The notes under the pieces were generated by a model, which was not told where the DNA came from, ran no database searches, and worked only from the letters and a program-made list of their open reading frames with translations. The position numbers and the translations under genes are program-made. From contig NC_135194.1 of the NCBI RefSeq assembly GCF_050948175.1, forward strand, positions 10,532,033-10,596,032: a DNA stretch of 64,000 nt. Reading direction: 5' to 3'. Positions within the stretch are counted from its first letter, which is position 1. Every line of letters begins with the position of its first letter. Positions 12,202 to 25,300 of the stretch are shown here, piece after piece. This stretch comes from Xylocopa sonorina. Lineage: Eukaryota > Arthropoda > Insecta > Hymenoptera > Apidae.

Positions 12202-15200
12202 TCTGAGGATTAATTAATTAAGCCGATATTGCGAGGTTGCCGGCCGTTGTTCGATTCCTCGAAAGTCTCGTAAATATTTATCGGCGCCGCTTTATGGCTA
12301 CGGCGCTTCCATAAACTGGTTGGCGTAATGCTCGATCGCGGGAACCTTTTTCCTTGGTGCGTCGGGCGCCACCAGTTGAACCGACAGATACATTACCGCG
12401 GGTTCTACGGGAAACTCGTGCCAACTTTTCAGTAAACAAGATGAAGCCCTGTCGATGTAATTGTCCCCTTGGTTTTAAACCTTTGAGGGACACTGACGCA
12501 TATGTGCGCACGTTTAGAAAAGTATCGTTGACGTTCGATTAATGAAGCACCAAGTGTGTAATGTGTAGGCGGTTTTTTAATGGTTTCATCTTTAAGAACG
12601 TTTCAATCTGATGTAGAATAAAGATCACGCTAGCCGCATGATAAATCAGAACGAACTTCCGGCGAAGCTCAATATTTACCTTCTGGAAATCGGCAATGGA
12701 GATGTGCCGGGTTCGACCGAGCGGCGTTTCGCCTTCTCCAATCAAACGAAACGTTCGTGGCTTACCGTGCTTTGAAATTTGCGAGAACCACCCCCCCCCC
12801 CCCCCCCCGTTCGCCCCGTTCGTTCGACTTCCGCTAGAATATTCATGTTTCCCGGGTGCAACGGTAACGCTTTCCCCGCCTGAATTCTTTGCCGCCTCTG
12901 CATCGAATTCAAATGATTAGTTAGCGAGGGCCCTCACAATCAGCGACGCGGTGCTCCGCGAGCGTTCTGAGCGCCTTGCAAATTTTGCCGCGTAGAATCG
13001 TCGACTAATCTGAGTTTATTTCTCATCTCCGCTCGAGAACACCGATTCCCGTGGCATCGAGTCAGATTTATGTGTGATTTAAGATAACTTCTGAATGACT
13101 AACGCAAAGCCCACTGTTCCATCAAATTGTCGGGCGCAGATCTCGTTTCGACGTGTTCAAGAAAGTTATCGATAGTCAGTAATATTTCCCGCGATCGTAT
13201 TTCGCGTTGCCAGACGGAATAATTTTCGAACGTCCGCGAGAAAAATTCATTTCCCGAGGTATCCTTCTGACAAATTCAGCCACTTTTTCCTTGCGGATCA
13301 TATTTCTCTTATCACGAAATAGTGCACTACCTTCGCTGATTTATAGACCTCGTGGTTCTACAGGAGTTCCCATCGTTGTAGTGTTCCTGAAAATACAACC
13401 TTATACACCATTTAATAACCTACCATTACATTAAAAAGTAAAACATGTGTGTATTCGCACATCTGCTATATCTACAAATATTTCGTAAACGAAAAACAAA
13501 ATTAATTTAATAATCGACGCAAAGCGACGTTCTCCGCTTTCGAGACCTGTCAACCGACAACTGTGCGAACAGAGCGTCCCCAAAAAATGACTTCACTGCC
13601 TCCATTTTCACCGCATTAACCGATGAAATTTAATATTGACCGTAGCAACCATTCGAACAATATTTCTCCATAACGTTTCATTAAACCGTATCATTAACCG
13701 GCAGTTATTTCACGGGAACAAGTTACACGCGGCGTATAATTATCGGTGATTATTGTTTGTCGCGCGGGCGACGAAATCCCGGGGCTCGTTTTAGGTTCGA
13801 CGTTTTGTAATCCGATTTAGCCGGGCGCGGGTCGAGACGAATTTAAAGCCGTAAATGGGAGAAAATACGAGGACATAGAAGGGTGCCTTATCCCCGTCGT
13901 TCCCAGGATTACATCGCACGGTAACGTTTTACATCGTCCGAGGGAGCGACGATTATAAATCCGCGCCTTTTCGTTGCGCGGTGGCCGCCGATAAAAAGCA
14001 ACCCCTACGTTGCGCCCCTTCGCTCGCGAGCTGCACGCACGCCGATCGGTCATACGAACGCACCTGCTCCGGAAATGATTATTTCGCGTTATTTTCTTGC
14101 TCACAAGAGGTGGAATCGATTCAATTTTAACTAACAAGCGTTATCAACCACGGCTCCCTTGAATAACACGATTCTTGAACATCATAAAATGAATTTTGCG
14201 ATGAGAACGCAACAATGAAGAATAAAATTACGCCCACACTAATGTTTTCACTGCAATTTAAAAAAGTAAAATTCAAATTTCTATGCCTTTATGATAAAAT
14301 TATGGTAAAATGTTTACGATCAACGCAAAGACTACCTTTCGATTTTCCTACGAATCAGAGCGAAATTCTCGCGATATGGTAATTCATAGAAGCAGCACGA
14401 AAGGCACTCAACAATTCCTGCAACTTCATTGCAGCAAGCTTTATCCTTCGATTATGCGAGAGAGAATAGACGGGATTTCAAATCGCTCATCCGAGAGGAG
14501 GGAAATCGGGGAATCATTGTTACTTCGCAATTGAACCGCACGGATTGGCCATTCTTCTTCGAAGTTATGAAGTTATATGTAGGAACGTGGATAATATTAA
14601 ATAATAAAATTGTATTAACGACGCAAAAAATCCTTTCTGCCTTTGAAGATGAGATTAGAAAAAAACTTGGTGGCTCTAACGATAAAAATGATACGCAATT
14701 AACCCAATATCAAAAAAGAATATTTACAAATGAACAAAAATTACAAGGATAAACACCAGTAACATCAGACTCTTCGTCTCGACGAAAATCTCCGTAGCCT
14801 CGAAGGAAACCGAGCCAATAAGCCGTTAGATTTCCCCCAGCCATTTTGTCCATCGCGTCGATCAAACTCCAACAAGTGAAGGGTACGGAAATTCTCGATA
14901 CGTCACACTGCATGCATACCAGATCGAATATTATTCGCTCGAGTTTATTTCCACGGAGAAGGGCGGCTCGAAAGGGGATTGAAACAATCCGCAGCGGCCG
15001 GCGGAGCGGCATTTAATTATCGATATTAATGAACCGAATGAGGAGCGACAATAAAACTGAAAAGACGCGAACGAGCGGGCGAGCGTGCCGGTTTTCTATT
15101 AATTAAAAATTCCCATTCCTGCCCCGCCTCCTCTCCGGGGCGAAATAATGCCCCGTCTCGATAATAGCCCGCGAGTCAGCACCGGAAGGGGTGAAAGCGG

Positions 15201-18200
15201 GTCGATGAAGCCCGCGTCCGCCGATATACAAACCGATAGACAGCAAGTAGGTCAGAACGAGTCGATTCTGTCGTTTACCGCCGTTCCGTCAAATTCCGCG
15301 AGATTAATTCGCTAGCTGATGCCTCGGAGTCGATCGCTCGAACTGTTACGACCGCGCGAAAGGGTGGACGTGTCGCGACGCGTGTTGCCACGTGTGCACG
15401 CACCTGTAGACGGATGCCAATGAAATATTTTTGTAACAGAGAAATATCAGGGTTTATGGATGTTTGTCCATTGATACCATTGTAGACGTTTGAAATATGT
15501 ACGTGCTATGCGATGGAACTGATTGCTGGGAGGGGTGGGTTATGGGTCTTCGAGGATTTTCTGTGCAGAATGTTACGTACTTCTGTGCGATGGCTGACAG
15601 ATAAATGGTGGAAATTGACATGCACGTGAATTTTGTAAGAAATTAATGATGACGGTTTTAGTATGAACGTTTTTTTTTTTCATCGTCGACGATCACCCTT
15701 CGTTTTGTATCGTGCGAAACGATTTATACAACTTCAAACTCTGCACTTAGAAAAAAGAAATGGATCTAGAATGTGATTTCTGATGGATTTACGACACTGA
15801 CGAAACGTAGTCACCCAGTATGCGGAATTTTATACATCGATCAGAGTTTCAACAGTTAACGCTCTCCCCTAGTGTCGCACCTTTGCAGATACGCCATCGT
15901 ACGAGTCGATCCACGTCAAGCGGATCGCTTTCGTGCTTGATACCTAGGATTTTGTTCAAATTGATATTTATTGCAGTCTACGTCAAAGTAGAAATGGAGA
16001 GGTTAAACCGTCATTTTGTTAGCTTTCACATTGCCAAACGGAATATAGACATTCGAATTCGACCGTTTTATATTTAAATTAATAAAAAAAAAAATTGCAG
16101 CTGAACTTATAAATATGTCTTATAAAAAAGATTAGCTAATTTATTCCTAATCCGTTTCATTAATGAAACATTCCGTTCGCAACGTCCTCTCAAACGCCAA
16201 AATTGTATCCGACACTTAAGAACGTTCGTTCTTGAGCAGTTTTTAAGGTTGCCCGCAGAGTTTGCCGCTTCGATCGTTTGGAAATTTGATTTTTCCGCTC
16301 GTTTCTCTTCAATCGCGAGCCGTTCGTGCGTCAAAGAGGAAATATGTCTCGATCGTTCCACGCGAGATTACTTATCGGCCGTATTGGCGGGTGGTGTTTC
16401 TCATCCGCGCGGTCGTGCATTCGAGAATCGTTCGTCGTCTAAACGCGAGCCGTGTCGACGCTTAGGCAGCGACGATTGCCTTTCATCGGCCGCGTTTTAC
16501 CAGGATAAAACGAGTAATTAGCCGTAATTAGTTGTTCCACTCTGAACCCCGTCCGTCAGCGGGCCGTAATCCGATTTTCCGGCCGGCGGCGGACGTCGCG
16601 GAATAATCGAATCCCGCGCCTCGAATGGAACCCATTAATCGACAGTGGGGCAATGTTCGATCTTATTTCCCTTCTCCCCGCCTTTCTTCGCGCATTTCCA
16701 ACGCTTTTCCTGTCCCGTCGCCGTCACTTCCCGGAAGCTCGTTCGTAATAACGACGTTTCGAAGGTGGCTACGAGCGGCGAGTGTACGCGTAATCGCACC
16801 GGCGAGCGCCACCCCCTTTTTTCTATCGCAGCCGCGTAACGAAGTATAGAAAGAGTGACGATGTTGTTGCGAGAGCCGATTTCGCTTATGTAAATCGCGA
16901 GACAGCCTGGCTTCCACGTAGAAAAAGTTTAAACTGCGCATGGAAACGTACGCGCGATTTGTTTGTTCCCCTGTTCGTCCCTTTTCCGACCCACTTTCGC
17001 TGCTACTCCTTCGCAACCCCTTTTTCTTGACCTCGAACAAGTCGTTACTTCGAGTAGGCGTTACGTGAACGCTGAAGGGAAGACGGAACGTGTACATCTC
17101 GCTGACGATGGACACTCTAGCCGGAAGTACTTCGTCTAGCGATATTTTTCGAACGACAGCTCTGGCCGCTATAGTAATTAAAAAAGTTTGAAACGGGGCG
17201 CAGTTTCGGCTCTGACGCTGTCGTCGTTTCGATTTTGTACCGGCTCAGTTTATTAGCGAGAGATTCTCTATGGGTTTTTATTCCTTCGTCGATTGAATTG
17301 AATATTAAACATTATTTAAATGGACGATTGAATTAATGTTCGTATTTGGCGTTAATTAATTGTCCATTTTTGCGTGACGATGCTTGATTTTTCGTAGACG
17401 ATATGCGAAACGGCGGTGTACGCTTTCCAGCGAAGTCGCTTTTTGTTCTACAAAGATTTTTATTTGAAAGGAAATTTATGTTGCTCCAGCTCACCCTCGC
17501 AACCATTATGTATTTAGTAGAGCGAAGGGTAAGCTACAGTCCGCTGAAGTTGTGGCCCGGGAGGAATAGTATAAGTGGACACGGGGGTTGTTTCGCGTGG
17601 AAAAATAAGTCGGGAATAAAGAGCGCAACTTTTTCGTTCGAGATCTCGTGTTTTTCGAGAATATTCCTCGAGGACGGGTGCACTTGTCAACTTCTGACTG
17701 AGCGCAACGATACTCGAGCGCGTGCATCCTCGACAAACGTCGGGGGAACTCGATTCTCTCGAAAACGAGGAAATTGTTACTCTTTATTTTCGATTTACTT
17801 TCTCTATGGAAAGTATCTTTGACGCAATTGCACTAATAGGAGGCTGTCAACTAACTGACTTAACTTTATATACGAGAAAAACATCGCTAACATCGTTGAT
17901 TTGGTATCAAAGGATAGAAATCAAATAAAATAAATCAAAGGATAGAAATTTTCACTAGTATCTGTCCACCATAAAATTGCTACGTTTATAACCAGAAACA
18001 TATCCACGAAATACTAATTTCAAAAAGAAGAAAAAAATGATTTGAAGACAGTCGACATTTCGAGAGCTCTCGAAATTCACTGGAAGCGGATCTAATTTAC
18101 CACCGCATCGTACCACTTGACACTTCTAATTTCCACGTACCTTCGATCTGCCTGATTCTGACACGAATGCTGTTTCAGATTTTTAAGGTCGCCTCGATGG

Positions 18201-18250
18201 CTAGATCGGTGGTTCCTCGCCAAGTCTCGAGGTGTGCGCCAAATTGAACG

Positions 18251-18253
<3 letters not shown>
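12202..18253. other. Noncoding stretch
   Basis: No exon, RNA gene or mobile element was recognised. It holds the C18 homopolymer (12791-12808) and CpG-rich patches at about 13740-14060 and 15110-15400. A 16-bp direct repeat ATCAAAGGATAGAAAT occurs at 17906 and 17933. ORFs are short and not domain-like. Confidence 0.6.
12791..12808. repeat. C18 homopolymer
   Basis: Eighteen consecutive C on the + strand, followed by GTTCGCCCCG. Long G/C homopolymers are uncommon in AT-rich insect DNA. The exact length is prone to sequencing error. Confidence 0.9.

Positions 18254-18307
<54 letters not shown>
18254..18307. repeat. (TC)27 microsatellite
   Basis: Uninterrupted TC dinucleotide repeat of 54 bp, followed by a further pyrimidine-rich tract to about 18342. 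It creates artefactual long Ser-Leu and Arg-Glu reading frames on the two strands. Confidence 0.95.
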
Positions 18308-18311
<4 letters not shown>

Positions 18312-18595
18312 ACTCCGTCTCTTCTTTTTGTTTTTTTTTTTTCACTCGCTTCCAGATTACACGGATGCCCGTTCCGTTCGACGCCAGGCGCCGAATTGCC
18401 TCCGCCACCGGAGGTACACGTTCTCCCTGATCTTTCTCCCTTGCACCACCGTGTGTTGCGCTTTTTCCGGCGGCGCTTAACGCGGAACAATCGGAACAAA
18501 TGATTTCGAAGCTCTTCTCTTGAGGATCAAGCCAGCTCGTGACAAAGACTCCAGTTCCACGGATCGAAAATCCAGCGTCGAGCGCCCAGCGAGAT

Positions 18596-18616
18596 ATTCA
18601 CCCTTCGAGGGTGAAT
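18596..18616. repeat. Perfect 9-bp hairpin with TCG loop
   Basis: ATTCACCCT (18596-18604), TCG, AGGGTGAAT (18608-18616). A short stable foldback. No T-run follows, so it does not look like a Pol III terminator. Confidence 0.8.
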
Positions 18617-18844
18617 GGGTGGAAACCGGCAATTGTCTCGAGTTTCGCCCTAATGCAAAAATTCTTAGAGCAACTTTCGCTCGTTTAATAAGATTAGACA
18701 ACACACAGCAGCTAAACAGTTCACAGGTGTCCAAATAAAACACAATTTTATTAATCCCACGTAGAGATTTGGTACTACGTGATTAAATTACTTTCATTTT
18801 CTGACTGAATTATACGAATAATTTGAGAACAATGGCTTGATTGT

Positions 18845-18866
18845 AGATTTTCTGTTCAGAAAATCT
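18845..18866. repeat. Perfect 10-bp inverted repeat, 2-bp spacer
   Basis: AGATTTTCTG (18845-18854), TT, CAGAAAATCT (18857-18866). Near-palindromic element in an AT-rich area with no further context. Confidence 0.75.
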
Positions 18867-21069
18867 GATTGCAAATGTAAACGAGCATTATTTTGTGGGA
18901 ATTTTAGCTAAATACGAACTACTATCGAAACTAATATTCTGGTATCTACATAATAATTTGAATATCGTAATAGTCCATTTGCGTGTCGATTAAATCGTAT
19001 CTGTTTCATTTAACATTACGTACCTGCGAAACAACATACTTTTCGTACAGATAAATTCGATCTAGAGATTCAACAGAGATACAACAACGTTCAAATTATT
19101 TGAAATAATAGTGTACTTTATTTGAAAAATAATTCCATGTTTCTGCACTAGAGTTACATCTGCATTTTATTCGAAGAAATAATTTCGAACATGATATATT
19201 TGGGAACGGAAATTGAGAAGAAAATTATTAAAAGGCAAACAGAATTTACATTCACGACGGAATTATTGCAATATGGCCGCTCATTAAGTCGAACAATATG
19301 CGTTCGCGATTGATCTCGTTTAAAATTATTATTAAATTGTTTGATATCGAAGTAATATATTTTCTTCGTTAAATCGCTTCAACCGTACCCCTTTAATGAA
19401 TGTTCGTTACTCACTAATAATAATACGACATCATTGTTGCACATTACTGTTGCTTATTTGTGTCGATATTTTAATTGGAATTTTCAATATGTCAATCCTC
19501 GTTCCTTATTGTAATTTCAGGTAAATTTTACTCGCGACTGTTATTAAATGCCTTATAGGACGCGCAAGTATTATCTTCAATATGGAATAATAATTTAATG
19601 CATTCGCAAGTCGAGGTGATAAAATTGTAGAAGATTATGCCTCGAAGATTCTTTAAAGTAGGATTCAAAGAAAATAGCGATTTCGCGGAATCTTATAAAT
19701 TAAACGGAATGTCAAAACGTACGCAAGTCAGGGTACATAAGTAGGACAAACAAAGTAGCTAGTAGTCGGTCCAGAGTCAGCAGTCAACAGTTAAACATGA
19801 CTGGGTCGGATGTGCACGGAAGGGAGGATACTGTCTCGCTCTCCAAATATTGTTTGGAGAAAATTGCCTGCAGCCAAATATCATTTAGGAAGCCTGAATA
19901 TTTTAACCAATTTCCGTCTGGCAGCTGCATATAGAATACCATTACGAGTGTATATTTTTAACTTCAATCTTTTATTTCCTCTGTAAGAGGCAAAGTAGCG
20001 TAATATTAAGGCGAGTGAGATATCATGAAGTTTATATCGAATTACGGATTTGTTGCGTAAATTTAACTGCTGTTTAATTAAACGACCCAGTAAATGTTTA
20101 GACATATTTTGTACAATTTTTTTTCTTAGGTCTGCGTAAAAAAAGGTTGCGAATAAATTTCTACGTTACTTTTGCAGATCGTGCCAGACAATACGATGCA
20201 TCATGGCGTCAAGCGATCGATCGGATCTTCGAACATTTATTCGCAGGTAAAAGAGTTTACAGATTCGAGTCTCTGATAGTCCGTGTACATATTCACGTTA
20301 ATCAAAGGCATACTGCTGTAATCGTAAATTAAAAGCAGCATTATCTTGAACTGTGCAACGTGAACGCTTCTCGTCACACTTGAAACACAAATCTGCACGT
20401 GTGTGCGATCTTAGAATCCTCATAACCACCTCCAATCGCAACGGGACATTAGAAATAGAAATCAGTAGTGGACTGAATAATTTTGCAGAGAGGCGATGCA
20501 CGTACCGCGCTTAAAAAGAGAAAATTCCCTTCGGATACTCCAATTTTTCTTCGAGTCTCGTTTCTCGCAAAGGAAACATTCTTATCATGCCTCCTCCTCT
20601 GGAAAATAAACGTTTCTCTTTGAGCGGGGGCGCAATTCTCTTGCAATTTTCTCTCGCTCGTTTCCTATTGGAAGATCAACATTATATTGAACTATTAAAC
20701 GCACGTACAGACAACATTTAATGATAAGTAAAGGGTGTAGCGTTTGGTAGAATTTGAAACGTCCTCTCTCTCTCTCTCTCTGTGAATTATTCTTTAACAT
20801 TTCGTTGTACTTGGAAACCCTCGCTCGAGGCAGCGCGATACGGAATCGAGACTATTTGTTCGCATTCTAAAAGGACTTGCGTAGAGTAGATCTGGGTTTT
20901 TTAACTTTCTTGTGACGTGGGTGCATTCGAGAATGCAAAAAGTAGTGACAAGTGCACGCAGTGACGACTACTACATTACTAATACAACAAAAACGATAAT
21001 TTCTCATTATTTCAACACTTTGCCACAGGCATGTAGCTCCAAGCTCTACGAATTAATCCTTTCACCGCG

Positions 21070-21073
<4 letters not shown>

Positions 21074-21142
<69 letters not shown>
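21074..21142. repeat. (AT)n microsatellite, about 69 bp
   Basis: Uninterrupted AT dinucleotide run. It can form a cruciform and is typical insect noncoding DNA. Confidence 0.95.
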
Positions 21143-21143
<1 letters not shown>

Positions 21144-22310
21144 GCGCTACATTACTCTTTAAAAACGCAGTTCTTTAATTAACAGTTTCACAATCGTCGC
21201 TGTATACAGCAGGCATAAATTGTAGAGCATACGAATGAAACACATTACTGGATTTAATTAGACGAAACTGCGAAAACGATCGCTCACGGTCAACGGTTAA
21301 ATCTCATCTCGTCCACAGACTTAACCTTTGCCTCTCGCTTGGCAAAAAGAAGCAACGCTTTCCATTCGCGAGATCAGAAGCGCACAACCTCTGAGCGAAC
21401 ATCATCGCGCCACGTGTTGCGCTTTCTCTTTCAAACAGCGTCTCGTTTGAGAGGATGTCCATCCGTCTCGATCGCAGACGAGTTTAGGTTCGAACGAGCT
21501 TTGATAATTATGAACAAATGTCGATTTTACAACGTGGAATTTGTCCCGTTTGAACGTGGCGAAGTAAACGTGACGATACTGCAAAACTTCATTTCGTTTC
21601 AACGTTTCCACCGATTTTTATTCGCGTGATATCACACTTCGCGTTTTTCACGCGTATCGCATCGCAAATAATTATTAATTTTCATTCGCTACGCAATTGA
21701 AGTCAATTTTTAACGTCCAGTAAAATATTCCCATCGACGGCGTAACAATGTGTACCCGCGTGAGCAAACAAATTAATTGGAAAATGGTGGTGTTTAAGTG
21801 ATAATTTAGTAGGATCGTGTAACGTGTATCCTTTTTATCGATTCGACAATTTTTATATGTATTTACGTTATTTAATGAACGATTCATTGTGCTGTAACCC
21901 GATCTCTGAGGAACGTGCCTGGAACGAAAGGTGGCGAGCGTCTGAAATGTTTAAAGCAATCGAGAAATTCGACGCCTCCACGTTGCACGAGGCCATCCTG
22001 CATAATTAATGCAGGGTGCGAATCGCACCCATGAATCCCCTCGTCCTTCGACGTTTTACTTTATTCCTGCATTTCGAATTGAAATATATTGTTCTTGCTT
22101 ACCTGGAATAGTGGCGTTCCCTGCGTTGGCGCCACTGGGTGTGGTATTTCATAGCGTCACCACTTCACCCTCACATGTATTATATAAAATGTTTGCTCGT
22201 GGCTAGAAAACGTGGATTCTAGAGTTTACAGAGGATGATATTTGTTGGTATTAATTTATATATTGGGAATCGTACATATATAATTTTTTAACACGCGTTT
22301 GAGAGCATTG

Positions 22311-22367
22311 GGTGTCACTCCTTTGGTGGTAGCACCCTGTCATGCACCCTTGCGCCACCTTGACACC
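22311..22367. other. 57-nt foldback with two stem blocks
   Basis: GGTGTCA (22311-22317) pairs with TGACACC (22361-22367), and GGTGG (22325-22329) pairs with CCACC (22355-22359). It has an asymmetric internal loop and a 25-nt apical loop containing GCACCC twice. No function is recognised. The large loop argues against a miRNA precursor. Confidence 0.5.
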
Positions 22368-25300
22368 ACCAGCTTGAAAAATAATTTATTATCAATCATT
22401 TTATGTATGAAATTATAAAACGCAAAGAAATAGTAATGTTTTAATTCGTTTGCACTTGAGATCATCAACGAATACTATTTAATATGTGTATTATGTTTTA
22501 TAGTGACAATCAGAAGATGTGATTTCATATGTGATGGAATATTTTGCCTAATCGATATAATGAAGACTTTATAATGCATAATACGCATAAGAATACCAAA
22601 ATTATTACTATTTTCTCTCTTTTCTTTCTCTCAAACAATGACTGTAATGCACTCGACGCTGACACCGACCATCCACGTTGCTCAATCGCGCGTTACGAAG
22701 CTTCGCTGACGTGAATAAACAACGACTGGGTATTGTTAAAAAAAGAGAAAAAAAAAATGCAGGCTTTTCATTCGGATATCTGTGACTCGTCACGCGTCGC
22801 AGCCGTCTCGCACAAGTGGCGTTGCGTTTCACAAAAGCGTGAAAACGGAGCCGCGGGGGTGGTTTAGGTCCGCAATCGAATCGCTTGGAAATTCTAATCC
22901 AAATTTCCCAGCCGACCGAGCCGAGCGTTCCGCGATCTCTTTAAACAGAAACGCGGTCCACTAGTTCTCCGTTTCCTGAAATCCACGAACGTTTCATCTG
23001 TTTAGCGTTTCAATTCTCTTTGCATTAATCAAACGCCGTTGAACTCGTTGGAGCGCGTGGAACGCGTCGATAGAAGCCTCCATTGAACGACGTTCCTCTT
23101 TTAAATATTAACCTGCACGGTTCAAAGAACTTTTAAACTATGCTTTTAATACGAAATTTCTATGGTTTTCAAGAGGAAATATAACGACGACTTAACTTTT
23201 ATCGTACGTGCAATAGTTCGCGAAATTTCAAAGACAACTTTCATTTTTTTAATAAATTTTTCTTATAGTAAATCGAAAGAGTATTAAATTCCATGTAGAA
23301 AAGTGTACGCGTATGTTGATCTTAGATATAACGTTTAACGAGATATTTTAAGATGATTTGTCGAGATTAACGTGTATCGACCTCTTCTCAGAACTTGATT
23401 TAAGTTCGCTGTTTGTTGCACGAATTTCGTAACGTACACGCGAAACTATACACATTTCGTAAGAACAGTGTCGTAATAATAGAACAGTATCCTACTTTTT
23501 TGGTGGCGCACGTTACAACACCCCGCAATTTAAACTTTACACCCCGGAATCTATAACCCCGGAACGCGAGCAAGTTTCGAACTTGCTACTTACGAAATTC
23601 AAAAGTTGCCCGATTTCAAGTAATCTACAAAGAGCGAGAGTTTACAAACGCAGGTAGAAAAACAGGTGAACGGCCAGGAAAATGCCCTGCCCGTTTGTTA
23701 TTTCGCAATTTGTAACACGGACGTGGAAGTTTGAACAGTTTGTACAGCTTCCCGGTAAGAAGGGGCGAATAAAACGTGCAACGAGGGCCCCATCGAGTTT
23801 ACGTTTCTTTAACGTGGTATTCCAGCGAACTTTTGTCGATCAGAAAAAATATTCAGACCCCAATTTAATTTTGTCGTACGATATTATTTTCCAATTTATA
23901 AACCGTGAACTTAATCGTTGATTCATTGATCCTCCATATTTCTCACCCCCCATAAAACTGAAATAACAATTATATCACAAAATTATAATATTTCTATGAT
24001 CGCATACGGTTACAAAATTTACTAAATACAAGAGGCAGAATTTAATTTAGCACGTGTATAAAATTAGGAGGGCGTTGGAGGAGGGTTGACTGTATTTCAT
24101 TGCGCATTGTACACGCGTACAAGCTAGAACAAAAAGTGATATCGGTGTCGAAACAGTTTCGTGGTCGACCGTTGTTTCCGTTGAACCGGGTACGAACGAT
24201 TTTATCAATTTTATTGTATATCCCGCGGTATTTCGCGGGAGGTGTCGGTTACATGCGTCAATGTTTGCTCGACGCGGTATCGCGAGTAATTAAACTGTCC
24301 TTCCGAACGATGTAATTCGACAAGTCGAGCGTCCAAGGAAAATTTACGTTTTCAAACGGAAACGCATAAATATATTTGACAACCGCGGCGCTCGCAAACG
24401 AATGGCCCGTGCGAGTTTAATGCCCGTGGACTCTGGATAATACGTAACATTTATAATAATTGCATCGCTGTGTAGGATCGCAACGATTATGCAGTTACCT
24501 GGAAATTATGCGCGCGATCCTCCATTGAAAGAATTTTCAGGGGTCGTCGCGTTATCCGCCGCTTCAATTCAGCCTGAAATGATGAATTTCAGTGGACGCG
24601 TGTGCCGTTCGATCATTTTCATTTAGATATTAATTCTACTTATATTTATCTTCTATTGTACCACGTTGCTTATTGTTTGCACACGATATCGATGCTGAGA
24701 ATTACAGCGATAATAACGGTGTTAATAACGTTAATTTTGTATCCAACAGAGGCGACGTAGCCTCGTTTCAGGATCATTTTCACTCGAAAAGAAAGCTGCT
24801 GTTGCTCTCGCGTTTTCAGCTCGTTTCTAAATTAGAGTTCGCTGTTCTCATCGCAAATCGACGACCTAGAAAATCTGCGTTTCGCTTCAGGTTCGCGTTC
24901 AGGAGCGCGTCGCGCTTCATCGGACGCAGCCAGTCCCAAGAGCAGGCAACAACGTTCAAACTTGTTTTCGCGTCATGTACTCTTGAGGATCGCGCGAGTT
25001 TAATGTTTTTAGCATTACGTTGGTCTCAGTAATCCGCACGTCACATCCTAATTTAATCTCGCGTTATACTAACGAGCGGGGGACGCATCCACACCGCGGA
25101 ACTTTCGTTAATGATATCGAAATATTTAAACAACGCGATTGCCATGTATTTGCAGGGAATCTATATTAGTGTGGCTTAAGTTTGAAATCCATTCTGCCAA
25201 TTTTTCAGCCATTGCACCTTTAACTTGGTACACGAAACATTTTTTAAATTGAATAGGAAAAGAGATGTAAATCGGTTGGTTCGCCTAGCCATTCGTAATC

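Larger units (their letters stand above)
18308..22310. other. Noncoding, largely AT-rich stretch
   Basis: No gene recognised. From about 18740 to 20330 the composition is strongly AT-rich and ORFs are scarce. It contains two perfect inverted repeats (18596-18616 and 18845-18866), a CT microsatellite (20764-20781) and a long AT microsatellite (21074-21142), annotated separately or here. Confidence 0.6.

Noticed and set aside
12240..12270. TGTTCGATTCC resembling a tRNA B box
   Set aside because: No A box at the right distance and no cloverleaf could be drawn.
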